Part shown: piece after piece, positions 39,152-48,733 of the stretch | Layout: every line of letters begins with the position of its first letter | How positions within the stretch are numbered: the stretch's first letter is position 1 | Notes under the pieces: model-generated | The model's input: only the letters and a program-made list of their open reading frames with translations | What the model was told of the DNA's origin: nothing | Databases searched by the model: none | Assembly: GCF_013488225.1 (NCBI RefSeq) | Contig: NZ_CP041238.1 | Location: forward strand, 1,017,501-1,081,500 | Direction of reading: 5' to 3' | Origin: Sinorhizobium mexicanum | GTDB taxonomy: Bacteria; Pseudomonadota; Alphaproteobacteria; Rhizobiales; Rhizobiaceae | Length of the DNA: 64,000 nt | Program-made: the position numbers and the translations under genes

Positions 39152-39757
39152 ATGGCGACAACGGTGCTGCACAAGACACGCGAACGTGGTTTCCTTGACG
39201 GTCAATTCCTGATCGCCATGCCGAGCATGTTCGATGCCAATTTTGCCCGCACGGTCATTTTCGTCTGCGCCCATTCCGAGGACGGGGCGATGGGGTTCGT
39301 CATTAACCGGCCTCAGCGGCTGACCTTCCCGGATGTCCTCTTGCATCTGCAGATCCTTGACGAGGAGGAGGCGATCCGCCTCCCTCCAATGGCGAGGGAT
39401 TTTCAGATACAGGCTGGCGGCCCCGTCGAGACAGGACGCGGCTTCGTCCTGCATTCCGACGATTATCTGAGTGACTCCAGCATTCCCGTCAGCGATGACA
39501 TCTGCCTGACTGCGACGCTCGATATCGTCAGAGCCATTTCTCGCGGCGAGGGACCACTGAAGGCGACGATGCTGCTCGGTTATGCAGGATGGGGGCCGGG
39601 TCAACTCGAAACCGAGATCTCCCAGAACGGCTGGCTGACCTGCCCCGCGCGCGAGGAGCTCATCTTCGACCGCGCCTTGGACGAGAAATATGACCGGGCG
39701 CTTGAACTGATGGGCGTCAGTCCCGCCATGCTGTCAACGGACGCCGGCCACGCCTGA
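39152..39757 (+). CDS. YqgE/AlgH family protein
   Basis: A 201-residue protein of the conserved UPF0301 family. Signatures are [21 protein letters not shown] (landmark FLIAMPSM), [31 protein letters not shown] and [16 protein letters not shown]. The biochemical role is unknown. It is divergent from the DsbD-like gene and convergent with the GGDEF-EAL gene. Confidence 0.95.
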   Translation: MATTVLHKTRERGFLDGQFLIAMPSMFDANFARTVIFVCAHSEDGAMGFVINRPQRLTFPDVLLHLQILDEEEAIRLPPMARDFQIQAGGPVETGRGFVLHSDDYLSDSSIPVSDDICLTATLDIVRAISRGEGPLKATMLLGYAGWGPGQLETEISQNGWLTCPAREELIFDRALDEKYDRALELMGVSPAMLSTDAGHA

Positions 39758-39792
39758 TCTTCTTCGGGCAGACGATCCTCTTCGTCGCTCGG

Positions 39793-42705
39793 CTACGCCC
39801 TCTTCATCAGCGGAAACCGTTCCTTCAGTAGGCGCAGGATCGATTCCGATCCGACCGGCGGGCCGAAGAGGAAACTCTGGCCGTAGTCGCAGCCCATCTG
39901 CGCAAGCTGGATCGCGTCTTCTTCGGATTCGATGCCTTCGGCGACCACCTGCATATCGAGTTCGCGGGCCATCGTAATGACGGAACGCAAGAGTATGCCG
40001 CGCTTGTCGCTCGGGTCGCGGACGAGCGCCTTGTCGATCTTGATCGTGTCGAAGGGGAAACGCGTCAGGTAGGAGAGCGACGAGTGGCCGGTGCCGAAAT
40101 CGTCGAGCGCCAGCCGCAGACCCGCCTCCTTGAGCTTTTCAAGGACGAGCCGCGCCTGTTCCGGGTTTTCCATCACCAGCGATTCCGTAAGCTCCATCTT
40201 GACCTTTGCCGGATCGCAGCGGTTCTTGTTGAGAACCCCTCGGATGTCGTCATAGAGCTCGTTGTTCAGAAGCTGTGCGCTCGAGAGATTGATCGCCACG
40301 AAGATCGGCAGGTCGCCCGTCTGTATCTGCCAATCGGTGAGATCGCTGGTCGCCTTGTCGAAGGCGAACATGCCAAGCTGGTTGATGAGATCGGAATTCT
40401 CGGCGATCGGGATAAACTCCGTCGGCGAGACGTTGCCGCGTTTCGGATGGTCCCAGCGCATCAGCGCCTCGAAGCCAGCGATTTCGGCGTCGTTGAGACG
40501 GACGATCGGCTGGTAGACGAGCGAAAGCTCCTTGCGCTCGATCGCTCGCTTGAGGTCCGCCTCGAGCTGCAGGCGATCCGACCCAGAGGTTCTGAAAGCC
40601 GGACGGAACGGTTCGACGCGGTTGCCGCCCGCCTTCTTGGCGCGGAACATCGCAAGCTCCGCGTCGTCGAGGAGACCGGCTGCGCTCTGCTCCTGGTCGA
40701 GCCAGGAAACGAGGCCGATCGAGGCCGTGAGATTGATCTCGCGATTGCCGTAGTTGAGCGGGACCATGATCGCCTTGCTGACTGCATCGGCAAAGTCGGC
40801 GATTTTCGCCGGGTCGCGCTCGGACAGAAGGATCAGGCCGAACTGATCGCCGCCGAGACGTGCCAGAGTATCCTGCGGGCGCAGCAGACGGCGCAGACGC
40901 CGCGTCAACGCAATGAGAATATTGTCGCCGGCCGCGATGCCGAGCAAATCGTTGACCTGCTTGTAGCGATCGATGTCGATCGCAAGAACGGTCGGCCGCA
41001 CCGCGCTGGAGCCGTCGGCCATCAGCAGGATTGCCTGCAAGCGGTCGAGAAACACCTGCCTGTTCGGAAGCCCGGTCAGGTTGTCGTGGAGCGCATTGTG
41101 CAACAGCCGCTCGATCGAATTGCGCTGTTCGGTGATGTCGACGATGGTGCCGACGCAGCGGATGATCTCGCCGTTTGCGCCAAGCACCGGACGCGCGCGG
41201 ATCGACAGCCAATGGTAATGGCCATCCTCGGCGCGTACGCGGAACTCGTGATTCAGCCGGCCGCGCCTATGCTCCAGGAGCACGTCGAGCGTTGCGCGGA
41301 AGCGATCGCGATCGTCCGGGTGCAGGCGCGGCACCCAATTCCGGACGGGGCCGTTCATCGTTCCGAGCGAAAGACCGAGCTGGTGCGAGATGTCGGGGAT
41401 GGTCACGACGCGGTCGCGCGCGACGTCCCAGTCCCAGACGGTGTCGCCCGATCCGGTCAACGCGAGCGATTGCCGCTCCAGATCGGAGAAAAGCCCCTGC
41501 TGATAGGCGCCGCCCGCAAAGGCATGCTGCATCACCGTGAAGCCGATCAGGAGCACGATCAGCACGAGGCCGCCGCCGAGCGCCGGCTGAACGATATCGT
41601 TGGCAAGCTGGCCGGTGACCGCGAGCCATGCGCCGAAAAGCCAGACAAGGATCAATAGCCAGGCCGGAACGAGAAGAATCGCGCGGTCGTAGCGGTTGAA
41701 GCCGAGATAGGCGATCAGCACGATGCCGGCGGTTGCCGTCAGCGCGAAGGACAGGCGGGCGATACCCGAGGCGATCGCCGGATCATAGACGGCGACGCCG
41801 AAGAGCAGCGCCAGGCCGAGAATCCAGGCGAGCGTCGCATAGCCGAGATGCTGGTGCCAACGATTGAGATTGAGATAGGTGAACAGGAAAACGACCAGTC
41901 CGGCCGCCAGGAAGACTTCCGTGCCCGCTCGCCATATTCGCTCGTCGCCGGCGGTGACGCTGATCAGCTTCGATAGGAATCCGAAGTCGACACAGATATA
42001 GGCGAGCACCGCCCAGGCAAGCGCGGCCGTCGCCGGCAGCATCGAGGTTCCCTTGACGACGAAGAGAATGGTGAGGAACACCGCCAGGAGGCCGGCGATC
42101 CCGAGCACGATGCCGCGGTAGAGCGTGAACGCGTTGACCGTGTCCTTGTAGGCATCCGGCTGCCAAAGATAGATCTGCGGCAGATCAGGCGTGGCAAGCT
42201 CGGCGACGAAGGTGATGACGGCCCCTGGATTGAGCGTTATGCGGAAGACGTCGGCCTCATCGCTCGGCTGCCGGTCGAGGGCAAAACCTTCGCTCGGCGT
42301 GATCGACAGGATGCGTTGCGAACCGAGGTCCGGCCAGAACAGCTTTGAATTCACGAGCCGGAAATGCGGCGCAACGATCACCCGCTCGAGCTGCTCCTCC
42401 GAGACATTCGCAAGCGCGAAGACCGCCCAGTCGCCCTGATGGTTTTCCGTGCTCGACCGCACCTCGATGCGACGCACGATGCCGTCGGTGCCGGGCGCAG
42501 TCGAAACCTGGAACGCCTCGCCCCTTCCACTATAGATCTCGGTCGTGGCCGTCAGATCGAGTGCCGTGTCCTCGCGCGAGATCTTCACCGGTTCGAGCGC
42601 ATGCGCGACGCCGCCGGCAAGGCCAATGGCGAAGACGACAAATGCGACCAGAAACGCCACCAGCTTTGCGGCTGGCCGCGCGAACGGCTTAGAGGTTAGG
42701 GGCAT
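39793..42705 (-). CDS. membrane PAS-GGDEF-EAL protein with degenerate GGDQF and intact RxxD and EAL
   Basis: A 970-residue protein. A signal-anchor (about 10-40) precedes a periplasmic sensor domain (about 40-185) and a block of seven or so membrane helices (about 190-410), like 7TMR-DISM sensors. PAS (about 440-565), GGDEF (about 580-715) and EAL (about 725-965) domains follow. The GGDEF motif reads GGDQF (about residue 618), which probably abolishes cyclase activity, while the upstream RxxD site (RPQD) and the EAL catalytic set (FEALMRW, ELTESLV, DDFGTGHSS, AEGIESEED) are kept. It is likely a c-di-GMP phosphodiesterase with a nucleotide-sensing GGDEF. The ATG shares a base with the stop of the acetyltransferase gene (TGATG). 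Confidence 0.92.
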   Translation of the reverse strand: MPLTSKPFARPAAKLVAFLVAFVVFAIGLAGGVAHALEPVKISREDTALDLTATTEIYSGRGEAFQVSTAPGTDGIVRRIEVRSSTENHQGDWAVFALANVSEEQLERVIVAPHFRLVNSKLFWPDLGSQRILSITPSEGFALDRQPSDEADVFRITLNPGAVITFVAELATPDLPQIYLWQPDAYKDTVNAFTLYRGIVLGIAGLLAVFLTILFVVKGTSMLPATAALAWAVLAYICVDFGFLSKLISVTAGDERIWRAGTEVFLAAGLVVFLFTYLNLNRWHQHLGYATLAWILGLALLFGVAVYDPAIASGIARLSFALTATAGIVLIAYLGFNRYDRAILLVPAWLLILVWLFGAWLAVTGQLANDIVQPALGGGLVLIVLLIGFTVMQHAFAGGAYQQGLFSDLERQSLALTGSGDTVWDWDVARDRVVTIPDISHQLGLSLGTMNGPVRNWVPRLHPDDRDRFRATLDVLLEHRRGRLNHEFRVRAEDGHYHWLSIRARPVLGANGEIIRCVGTIVDITEQRNSIERLLHNALHDNLTGLPNRQVFLDRLQAILLMADGSSAVRPTVLAIDIDRYKQVNDLLGIAAGDNILIALTRRLRRLLRPQDTLARLGGDQFGLILLSERDPAKIADFADAVSKAIMVPLNYGNREINLTASIGLVSWLDQEQSAAGLLDDAELAMFRAKKAGGNRVEPFRPAFRTSGSDRLQLEADLKRAIERKELSLVYQPIVRLNDAEIAGFEALMRWDHPKRGNVSPTEFIPIAENSDLINQLGMFAFDKATSDLTDWQIQTGDLPIFVAINLSSAQLLNNELYDDIRGVLNKNRCDPAKVKMELTESLVMENPEQARLVLEKLKEAGLRLALDDFGTGHSSLSYLTRFPFDTIKIDKALVRDPSDKRGILLRSVITMARELDMQVVAEGIESEEDAIQLAQMGCDYGQSFLFGPPVGSESILRLLKERFPLMKRA

Positions 42706-43316
42706 CAAAGGGGCATATTCCTGTTCGGTACGGCTTCTGCGGACAGGAGGGAGAACATCAGGTGATCCCGCCACTGCCCGTTTATCTTCAAGTACTGTCT
42801 CAAATAGCCTTCACGCTCAAAGCCGGCCTTTTCAAGGAGCCGGATGCTCCGCGCATTCTCTGGAATACAGGCTGCTTCAATACGGTGCAACTCAAGGACC
42901 GAAAAGATGTAGGGGATCGTCAGCTTCAGCGCCTCGTACATGTGGCCCTGGCCCGCATATTTCTGCCCCATCCAATAGCCGATCATGCAGTTCTGGGCAG
43001 CGCCTCGCCGGATGTGCCCGATGGTGAGGCCGCCGAGGAGTATTTCGTCCGGCTTATGGAAAAGGAGCAGGGGAACGGCCTGACCGGAGGCATATTCCTG
43101 CTCGTTGCGGATGACGCGGCTGCGAAAGGCGCTTTCGCTCATTTCGTCGGCACGCCAGCTCGGCTCCCACGGCTCCAGAAAAGCGCGGCTCTCGCTGCGC
43201 AGGTGATACCATTGCCGATAGTCGGCGTAGCGGGGGAGGCGGAGCAGATAGTTCCGGTTGGCGATCTCGATCGACTCGGGCTGCCGCGACAGAAACCGAA
43301 AAACCGATCGTGCCAT
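42705..43316 (-). CDS. RimJ-like GNAT N-acetyltransferase
   Basis: A 203-residue acetyltransferase of the ribosomal-protein-alanine type. Motifs are YLLRLPRYADYRQWYHLRSES, IGYWMGQKYAGQGHMYEALKLTI (CoA site QKYAGQGHM, about 120), and AACIPENARSIRLLEKAGFEREG. GGAGG precedes the ATG. It overlaps the downstream c-di-GMP protein gene at TGATG, so the two are translated together; any functional link is inference. Confidence 0.92.
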   Translation of the reverse strand: MARSVFRFLSRQPESIEIANRNYLLRLPRYADYRQWYHLRSESRAFLEPWEPSWRADEMSESAFRSRVIRNEQEYASGQAVPLLLFHKPDEILLGGLTIGHIRRGAAQNCMIGYWMGQKYAGQGHMYEALKLTIPYIFSVLELHRIEAACIPENARSIRLLEKAGFEREGYLRQYLKINGQWRDHLMFSLLSAEAVPNRNMPL

Positions 43317-43566
43317 ATATACCTCCAGGCCAGGATCGCGGCGGGGACTGAAAGCCGTCTGGATTTTCCTCGTCGGTCCCAGCCAATTATGCGCAACGGG
43401 GGCGTGTGCCTTCCGTCAACGGCGCCGCCGACCAAACTTCCGGTAGCGCCGCCACGCTCTGAAACGTTGCACAACTTCGCGCTCGAATCGAATCCGATTT
43501 TCAGGAATTGTACAAGAAAAACACTACGGTTTCGCCGGGTTACGCTGTTGCTCGGGGTAGATCCGG

Positions 43567-44856
43567 TCAGATCGCCACGGCGGTCTTGACGCTGAGCGAC
43601 GACAGGATGTCGCCTAGGGGAGCCAGATGTTCAAGCGGGCCGATCGCAGACAGCGTCGGGACCGTATCGAAGAACAAGCGGCCTGCGAGATCGGTCAGAC
43701 GCTCTCGCGTGATGCCGGACAGCCGTTCCATCAATTCCTCATTGGGAATGGGGCGGCCGTAGAGCATCATCTGGCGGGCGATCTGCCCGGCGCGCGCGGC
43801 AGGGCTTTCCTGCCCCATGAGCAACTGCGCGCGAATCTGCGCACGGGCGCGATCGATCTCCTGCTGCTCAATGCTCATCGATGATTTGCGCAGTTCGTCG
43901 ACGATCACCGGCATCAGTTCCGGCAGGTTCTCGCCGCCGGTGGCAGCATGGACGCCGAAAATGCCGGTGTCGGAGAAGCCCCAGTGAAAGGCATAGACCG
44001 AATAACAGAGGCCCCGGTGCTCGCGCACTTCCTGGAACAGGCGCGAAGACATGCCTCCGCCGAGAATATTGGCGAGGATCTGCGAACAGTAGAAGTCGCG
44101 CGCGTGATAGGCCTTCCCCTCGAAACCGAGCAGGACTTGTGCATCCATAAGGTCGCGGCTTTCGCGGCTGTCGCCGCCGGTGTAGCGCGCGGTATCGAGA
44201 ACGGGAGAGGAATGCGGCAGGCGCGGCAGGGCAGAAAAGCGGGTTTCGACCTCGCGCACGAAGGCATCGTGCTCGACGGCGCCGGCTGCAACGATAAAGA
44301 TCCGGTCGGTCGTGTAGTTGCGGCCGAGGTAATGGCGAATCTGGTCGGCCGAGAAGGACATGACGGTGTCCGGCGTGCCCAAGATCGGTCGACCGACCGT
44401 CTGGTCGCGGTAGGCCGTCTCGGCGAAGCGGTCGAAGACGACGTCGTCCGGCGTGTCGTCCGCGGCACCGATTTCCTGCAGGATGACGTGCTTCTCGCGC
44501 CTGAGTTCCTCGTCGTCGAAGCTCGATTCCGTCAGGATGTCGGCAAGGATGTCGACCGCCAGCGGCACATGATCCTTGAGAACCCGGGCGTAGTAGGAGG
44601 TCGTTTCGGTAGACGTGGCGGCGTTGAGCTCGCCGCCGACATTCTCGATCTCCTCGGCGATCTGACGGGCGCTGCGCCGCCGGGTCCCCTTGAAAGCCAT
44701 GTGCTCCAGCAGGTGCGCTATGCCGTGTTCATCCACGGTTTCGTTGCGCGAACCGGACTTGATCCAGACGCCGAGCGCCACGCTTTCGAGATGCGGCATC
44801 CGCTCGGTCACCACCGTCAGCCCGGAAGGGAGCTGGGTGCACTCAACTTTCATCAT
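43567..44856 (-). CDS. M16 family zinc peptidase (processing-peptidase-like)
   Basis: A 429-residue insulinase-family protease. The inverted zinc motif is HLLEHMAFKG (about residues 48-57), with the further ligand glutamate in GGELNAATSTETTSYYA (about 76-90). It resembles the mitochondrial processing peptidase beta subunit. The start may be either of two adjacent ATG codons. thrC ends just upstream (15 bp), suggesting an operon. The likely substrate is a small peptide; unknown. Confidence 0.93.
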   Translation of the reverse strand: MMKVECTQLPSGLTVVTERMPHLESVALGVWIKSGSRNETVDEHGIAHLLEHMAFKGTRRRSARQIAEEIENVGGELNAATSTETTSYYARVLKDHVPLAVDILADILTESSFDDEELRREKHVILQEIGAADDTPDDVVFDRFAETAYRDQTVGRPILGTPDTVMSFSADQIRHYLGRNYTTDRIFIVAAGAVEHDAFVREVETRFSALPRLPHSSPVLDTARYTGGDSRESRDLMDAQVLLGFEGKAYHARDFYCSQILANILGGGMSSRLFQEVREHRGLCYSVYAFHWGFSDTGIFGVHAATGGENLPELMPVIVDELRKSSMSIEQQEIDRARAQIRAQLLMGQESPAARAGQIARQMMLYGRPIPNEELMERLSGITRERLTDLAGRLFFDTVPTLSAIGPLEHLAPLGDILSSLSVKTAVAI

Positions 44857-44871
44857 ACGTTTTTTCTCGTT

Positions 44872-46272
44872 CTACTCCCGAACGCGGGTACGCTCGCCGA
44901 TGAAGGTTTCGACGTTCTTAAGCTCCGGATCCAGGATATCGAAACGCTCCGCCCTATTCATGAGATCAGCAAGCCACGTTGGAAGCGCGGGGTCAATACC
45001 ACTTGCCGATTTTACTGCGTCGGGGAATTTCGCCGGATGAGCCGTCGCGAGCGTCACCATCGGCGCGGAGGATTTCTCGTGTTTTGCCGCCACGAACACG
45101 CCGATTGCCGTATGCGGATCAAGGAGATAGCCGCTGTCCTTAAAGGTCTTGCCGATCGTCTTCGCCACCTCCTTTTCCGAGGCGCGGCCCGCGCGGAACT
45201 CCCTGCGGATTTTTTTCAGGGCAGCGTCGTCGATCGCGAAAGAGCCTGATTGCTTGAGGCCTGCCATGGCCGCACGCACCTTGGCCGGGTCACGATCGTA
45301 AGCCTCGAACAACAGTCTTTCGAAGTTGGAGGAGATCTGGATGTCCATCGAGGGCGATGTCGTTGCCTTGACCTCGCGCATTTCGTATCGGCCGGTCTTC
45401 AGCGTGCGTGCGAGGATGTCGTTCTCGTTGGTCGCGACGATCAGCTTGTCGATCGGCAAGCCCATGCGCTTGGCCACGTAGCCTGCGAAGATGTCGCCGA
45501 AATTGCCGGTCGGGACGGTGAAGGAAATCTTCCGGTCGGGGCCGCCGAGCGAGATCGCGGCGGTGAAATAATAGACGATCTGAGCCATGATCCGGGCCCA
45601 ATTGATCGAGTTGACGCCCGAGAGCTTGACGCCGTCGCGGAAGCTCTCGTCGTTGAACATCGCTTTGACCAGGTTCTGGCAATCGTCGAAATTGCCCTTG
45701 ACGGCAATCGCATGCACGTTCACGGCCGTGGATGTCGTCATCTGCCTTTGCTGTACTGCCGAGACCTTGCCGTGCGGGAAGAGAATGAAGATGTCGGTGC
45801 GTTCTCTACCGGCGAAAGCGTCGATTGCCGCGCCACCGGTGTCACCGGACGTCGCGCCGACGATGGTCGCCCGTTCGCCGCGCTCCGCAAGCACATAATC
45901 CATCAGGCGGGCGAGCAACTGCATGGCCACGTCCTTGAAGGCCAGCGTCGAGCCGTGGAAGAGCTCCAGCACGAAGGAATTTGCTCCGGTCTGGACGAGC
46001 GGCACGACGGCTGGATGCCGGAAGGTGGCATAGGCCTCATCGATCATCTCGCGAAATTTCGCGGCCGGGATTTCACCGTTGGTGAAGGGCTCGAGCACGG
46101 CAAAGGCGATTTCCTGATAGGACTTGCCGCGCAGCGCCCGTATTTCCTTCTTCGAGAGCGTCGGCCATTCTTTCGGCAAATAAAGCCCACCGTCGCGGGC
46201 GAGCCCTGCGAGGAGGGCGTCGCAAAAACCGAGGGGCGCCGCTTCTCCCCGTGTCGAGACATACTTCATCAT
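44872..46272 (-). CDS. thrC: threonine synthase
   Basis: A 466-residue PLP enzyme converting O-phosphohomoserine to threonine. The PLP lysine is in FHGSTLAFKDVAMQ (about residue 110), with SGDTGGAAIDAFAG (phosphate-binding loop) and VPTGNFGDIFAGYVAK further on. It is of the longer type found in proteobacteria and yeast. It is the first gene of a thrC-M16 peptidase pair; the 483 bp before it contain the mosaic repeat. Confidence 0.97.
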   Translation of the reverse strand: MMKYVSTRGEAAPLGFCDALLAGLARDGGLYLPKEWPTLSKKEIRALRGKSYQEIAFAVLEPFTNGEIPAAKFREMIDEAYATFRHPAVVPLVQTGANSFVLELFHGSTLAFKDVAMQLLARLMDYVLAERGERATIVGATSGDTGGAAIDAFAGRERTDIFILFPHGKVSAVQQRQMTTSTAVNVHAIAVKGNFDDCQNLVKAMFNDESFRDGVKLSGVNSINWARIMAQIVYYFTAAISLGGPDRKISFTVPTGNFGDIFAGYVAKRMGLPIDKLIVATNENDILARTLKTGRYEMREVKATTSPSMDIQISSNFERLLFEAYDRDPAKVRAAMAGLKQSGSFAIDDAALKKIRREFRAGRASEKEVAKTIGKTFKDSGYLLDPHTAIGVFVAAKHEKSSAPMVTLATAHPAKFPDAVKSASGIDPALPTWLADLMNRAERFDILDPELKNVETFIGERTRVRE

Positions 46273-46509
46273 TTCACCCCTTCGTCCTGTCCGCGCGTGC
46301 GGCCCTATGTGAGGTCCGCTGAGCCCGGCCGCCTTTTTGCGTCAATCCCCGGCAAAACACCCCGTCAATCTTGTCACCATGGCAATTCCGGCTGGCCACG
46401 CTCCCCCGGAATTTTCTGCATGGGACGGCTGACTGGATCGATTTTTCAAAACGCCGCTGCTATAGACGATGCCCGTGGGCCATGAAAGGCCCCGACCGAA
46501 CGTTTTCGT

Positions 46510-46613
46510 CTACAGCGCCGCGCGTCTTAATCAGGCGCGGAAAGGACGCTGTAGCACTTGGAATTGCTGCATGTTTTTGTCCTTGCATCGGCCACGGTCG
46601 AGGAAACATGCAG
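46510..46613. repeat. mosaic palindromic intergenic repeat, copy 2 (longest)
   Basis: Module A is bounded by CTACAGCG (46510-46517) and CGCTGTAG (46547-46554). Module B is bounded by CTGCATGTTT (46567-46576) and AAACATGCAG (46604-46613), joined by the spacer CACTTGGAATTG. The same two modules, in one or other order, recur at 4181, 51502 and 57466. Confidence 0.8.
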
Positions 46614-46675
46614 CAGGGCGTGATTGGGCAGGCGGACCAGTTCTCCGCTCCGTCTCGCTCTAACCTATTGGAATC

Positions 46676-46720
46676 GATCACGATGATTTTGGATTGATCC
46701 AGTCCAAACTCATCGTGATC
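46676..46720. repeat. long inverted repeat (third module)
   Basis: GATCACGATGA (46676-46686) plus TTTGGA pairs with TCCAAA plus TCATCGTGATC (46710-46720), a 17-of-18-bp stem over a nine-base loop. It directly follows the mosaic repeat and precedes the lipoprotein gene. I recall similar sequences in rhizobial intergenic regions. Confidence 0.75.
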
Positions 46721-46755
46721 TGGTGTTTAACCGGGTTCAGCAGAGGTTGTGTAAC

Positions 46756-47295
46756 GTGTTTGGCAAAGTATCTCGCCGTGTTCTCGCCGTATCGCTTCTT
46801 GCGGCGCTCGCAGGCTGCAACAAGACGCAAACGGGCGGCGCCATCGAATCTGGCGGCAGCGCGTCCGCCGCAACGCCGGCGGTAATACAGGCGGCCTGCC
46901 CTCAGGTTACTCTTCGGGACGGGACTTCGAGCTACCGCACCTATGCGAAGGGCGCGAAGAACGATCCGACCAAGGTCGTCTATCAGGCGTCGCTCGCCGA
47001 CACGACGCGCCAATGCGTACAGAGTGAAGATTCGCTCAAGGTCACGGTAGTGGTGCAGGGACGTGTCGTCGCCGGCCCCGCTGGAGGACCCGGGAAGGTG
47101 ACCCTGCCGATCCGTGTGGCCGCGACGGACGGCGAAAAGACGCTCTATTCCGAACTCACCCAATTTCCGGTCGAGGTCCCGCAGGGCAGCGCCTCGACGC
47201 AGTTCGTATTCACCAAGGCAGACGTCACGCTTCCCGCTGGCGCTGGCGCCGAGGCCAAGGTTTTTGTCGGCTTCGACGAGGGACCAACCCAGTGA
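46756..47295 (+). CDS. hypothetical lipoprotein
   Basis: A 179-residue protein starting at GTG with AGAGG upstream. The signal VFGKVSRRVLAVSLLAALAGC ends in a clear lipobox LAGC (Cys at residue 21; only landmarks are quoted), so it is lipid-anchored. The mature part is a beta-rich domain with CPQVTLRDGTSSYRTYAKG, QCVQSEDSLKVTVVVQGR and a C-terminal VFVGFDEG. No family function is known; homologues in rhizobia are annotated hypothetical. Confidence 0.85.
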   Translation: MFGKVSRRVLAVSLLAALAGCNKTQTGGAIESGGSASAATPAVIQAACPQVTLRDGTSSYRTYAKGAKNDPTKVVYQASLADTTRQCVQSEDSLKVTVVVQGRVVAGPAGGPGKVTLPIRVAATDGEKTLYSELTQFPVEVPQGSASTQFVFTKADVTLPAGAGAEAKVFVGFDEGPTQ

Positions 47296-47304
47296 TTTCT
47301 GCAA

Positions 47305-47335
47305 GCGCGTCTGAACAAGACGCGCGGCACTATAG
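47305..47335. repeat. mosaic repeat fragment, copy 5
   Basis: GCGCGTCT-GAACA-AGACGCGC (47305-47325) then GGCACTATAG match the core of module A. It sits 10 bp behind the lipoprotein stop and may double as its transcription terminator. Confidence 0.55.
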
Positions 47336-47368
47336 GCGGACGGTATCCCGCAGCGCGCAACGAAAAAA

Positions 47369-47388
47369 CGCCGGGGCATGCCCCGGCG
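47369..47388 (-). terminator. rho-independent terminator of the LivK-like gene
   Basis: CGCCGGGGCATGCCCCGGCG is a perfect 20-nt palindrome. On the minus strand it is followed by six T residues. It lies 24 bp after the end of the LivK-like gene. Confidence 0.9.
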
Positions 47389-47412
47389 CTTCCTTGTCTG
47401 TTCGCGGTCGTC

Positions 47413-48519
47413 TTATTCGGCGGGGACGCTCTTGCCGGCTTCCCATTTGTAGAGCGAGAAGCTCGGCGAGGTGAGGTCACCGGTTTCGCCGTAGGTCAGC
47501 TTGCCGATAGCGGTGTCGATCGCGTCGCCGGACTTGATTGCCGTCGCGACTGCGTTCGGGTCTTCGGCGGACCCCGCCTTTTCGATGCCGGCCTTGATGA
47601 CCTGCACGGCGGCATAGGCATTGAGCGTGAAGGCTTCGGCAGGGATGTTCTTGGCCTTGAGAGCTTCGATCACGGGGGCAGCGTCCGGGTTGCGGGTCGC
47701 GTCGCTCGCGTTGGTGTAGACCGTGCCGCTGGCCGCTTCGCCGCCGATCGCCCAGAACTCGGTGTTGGAGAGGCCGTCGCCGCCGATGAGCTGCGCCTTG
47801 ACGCCCTGGTCGTGCATCTGACGCGCGAGCAGGCCGCCTTCGGCATGGTAGCCGCCGAAATAGACGACATCGACATTTTCGGCCTTGAGGCGCGTGACGA
47901 TGGCGCCGAAGTCTTTTTCGCCGGGGGTCAGGCCCTCGTAGACGACTTCGGTGATACCGCCCGCGTTGATCGCCGCCTTGAACCCGTCGGCAAGGCCCTT
48001 GCCGTAGGCGGCCTTGTCGTGCAGCACGGCGACGCGCTTGTCCTTGAAGTTCTTGACGACATAGTCGGCGGCGACCACCGCCTGCTGGTCATCGCGCCCA
48101 CAGGTGCGCAGCACGTTCCACAGCCCGCGGGTCGTGAGGTCCGGCGTGGTCGCCGTCGGCGTGACCATCAGGATCCCGTTTTCCGCGAGCACGTCGGATG
48201 CCGGCATCGAGGTGCCGGAGGTTACCGGGCCGACGACATAGCGCAGACCTTCGCCGGCAAGCTGGTTGGCAACAGATACGGCTTGCTTGGGCTCGCCGGC
48301 GTCATCGACGATCTTGATGACGATCTTCTCGCCCTTGATGCCGCCGGCATTGTTGATGGCTTCGACCGCCGCTTCGGCGCCGTTCTTGACCTGCTCGCCG
48401 AAGGCGGCGACTTGGCCTGTGAGCGGAGTGATCACGCCAATCGTAATATCGGCATGGGCAAGCGGTGCGAATGCGACGCCGGCCGCCAACGTCAAGCCGG
48501 TCAATATCGAAAGACGCAT
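47413..48519 (-). CDS. branched-chain amino acid ABC transporter substrate-binding protein (LivK-like)
   Basis: A 368-residue periplasmic binding protein. A signal peptide ends at PLAHA (about residue 23). The type I PBP fold follows: [64 protein letters not shown], and [22 protein letters not shown]. Likely ligands are leucine-type amino acids. AAGGAGGAG precedes the ATG at 48519. No permease or ATPase is adjacent, so it is an orphan that would use a transporter elsewhere. Confidence 0.94.
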   Translation of the reverse strand: MRLSILTGLTLAAGVAFAPLAHADITIGVITPLTGQVAAFGEQVKNGAEAAVEAINNAGGIKGEKIVIKIVDDAGEPKQAVSVANQLAGEGLRYVVGPVTSGTSMPASDVLAENGILMVTPTATTPDLTTRGLWNVLRTCGRDDQQAVVAADYVVKNFKDKRVAVLHDKAAYGKGLADGFKAAINAGGITEVVYEGLTPGEKDFGAIVTRLKAENVDVVYFGGYHAEGGLLARQMHDQGVKAQLIGGDGLSNTEFWAIGGEAASGTVYTNASDATRNPDAAPVIEALKAKNIPAEAFTLNAYAAVQVIKAGIEKAGSAEDPNAVATAIKSGDAIDTAIGKLTYGETGDLTSPSFSLYKWEAGKSVPAE

Positions 48520-48733
48520 AATGTCTCCTCCTTGGAAATAACGCTTATGGACTGCTTGATATAGCCCCTGGGCGCATTGCGATAGCCATGATTTATGAAG
48601 GAGGTCATGCGCAATCAATGCGGCATGGCGTCCTCGCGCGCAAAATAAGCGCGCGCCCATTGCGACCCGCGGGACTTTCCGTCCCGGCGGTAGCCGGGGC
48701 GAAAAAGATTAGTCTGATCACACTGACCCGACG

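Larger units (their letters stand above)
46273..46755. other. intergenic region between thrC and the lipoprotein gene
   Basis: A 483-bp stretch. 46510-46613 holds copy 2 of the mosaic palindromic repeat, and 46676-46720 holds a third strong hairpin. The remaining 237 bp next to thrC (46273-46509) hold the thrC 5' region and a small hairpin GGGCC-ATGAAA-GGCCC (46477-46492). No coding-like frame was seen. Confidence 0.6.
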
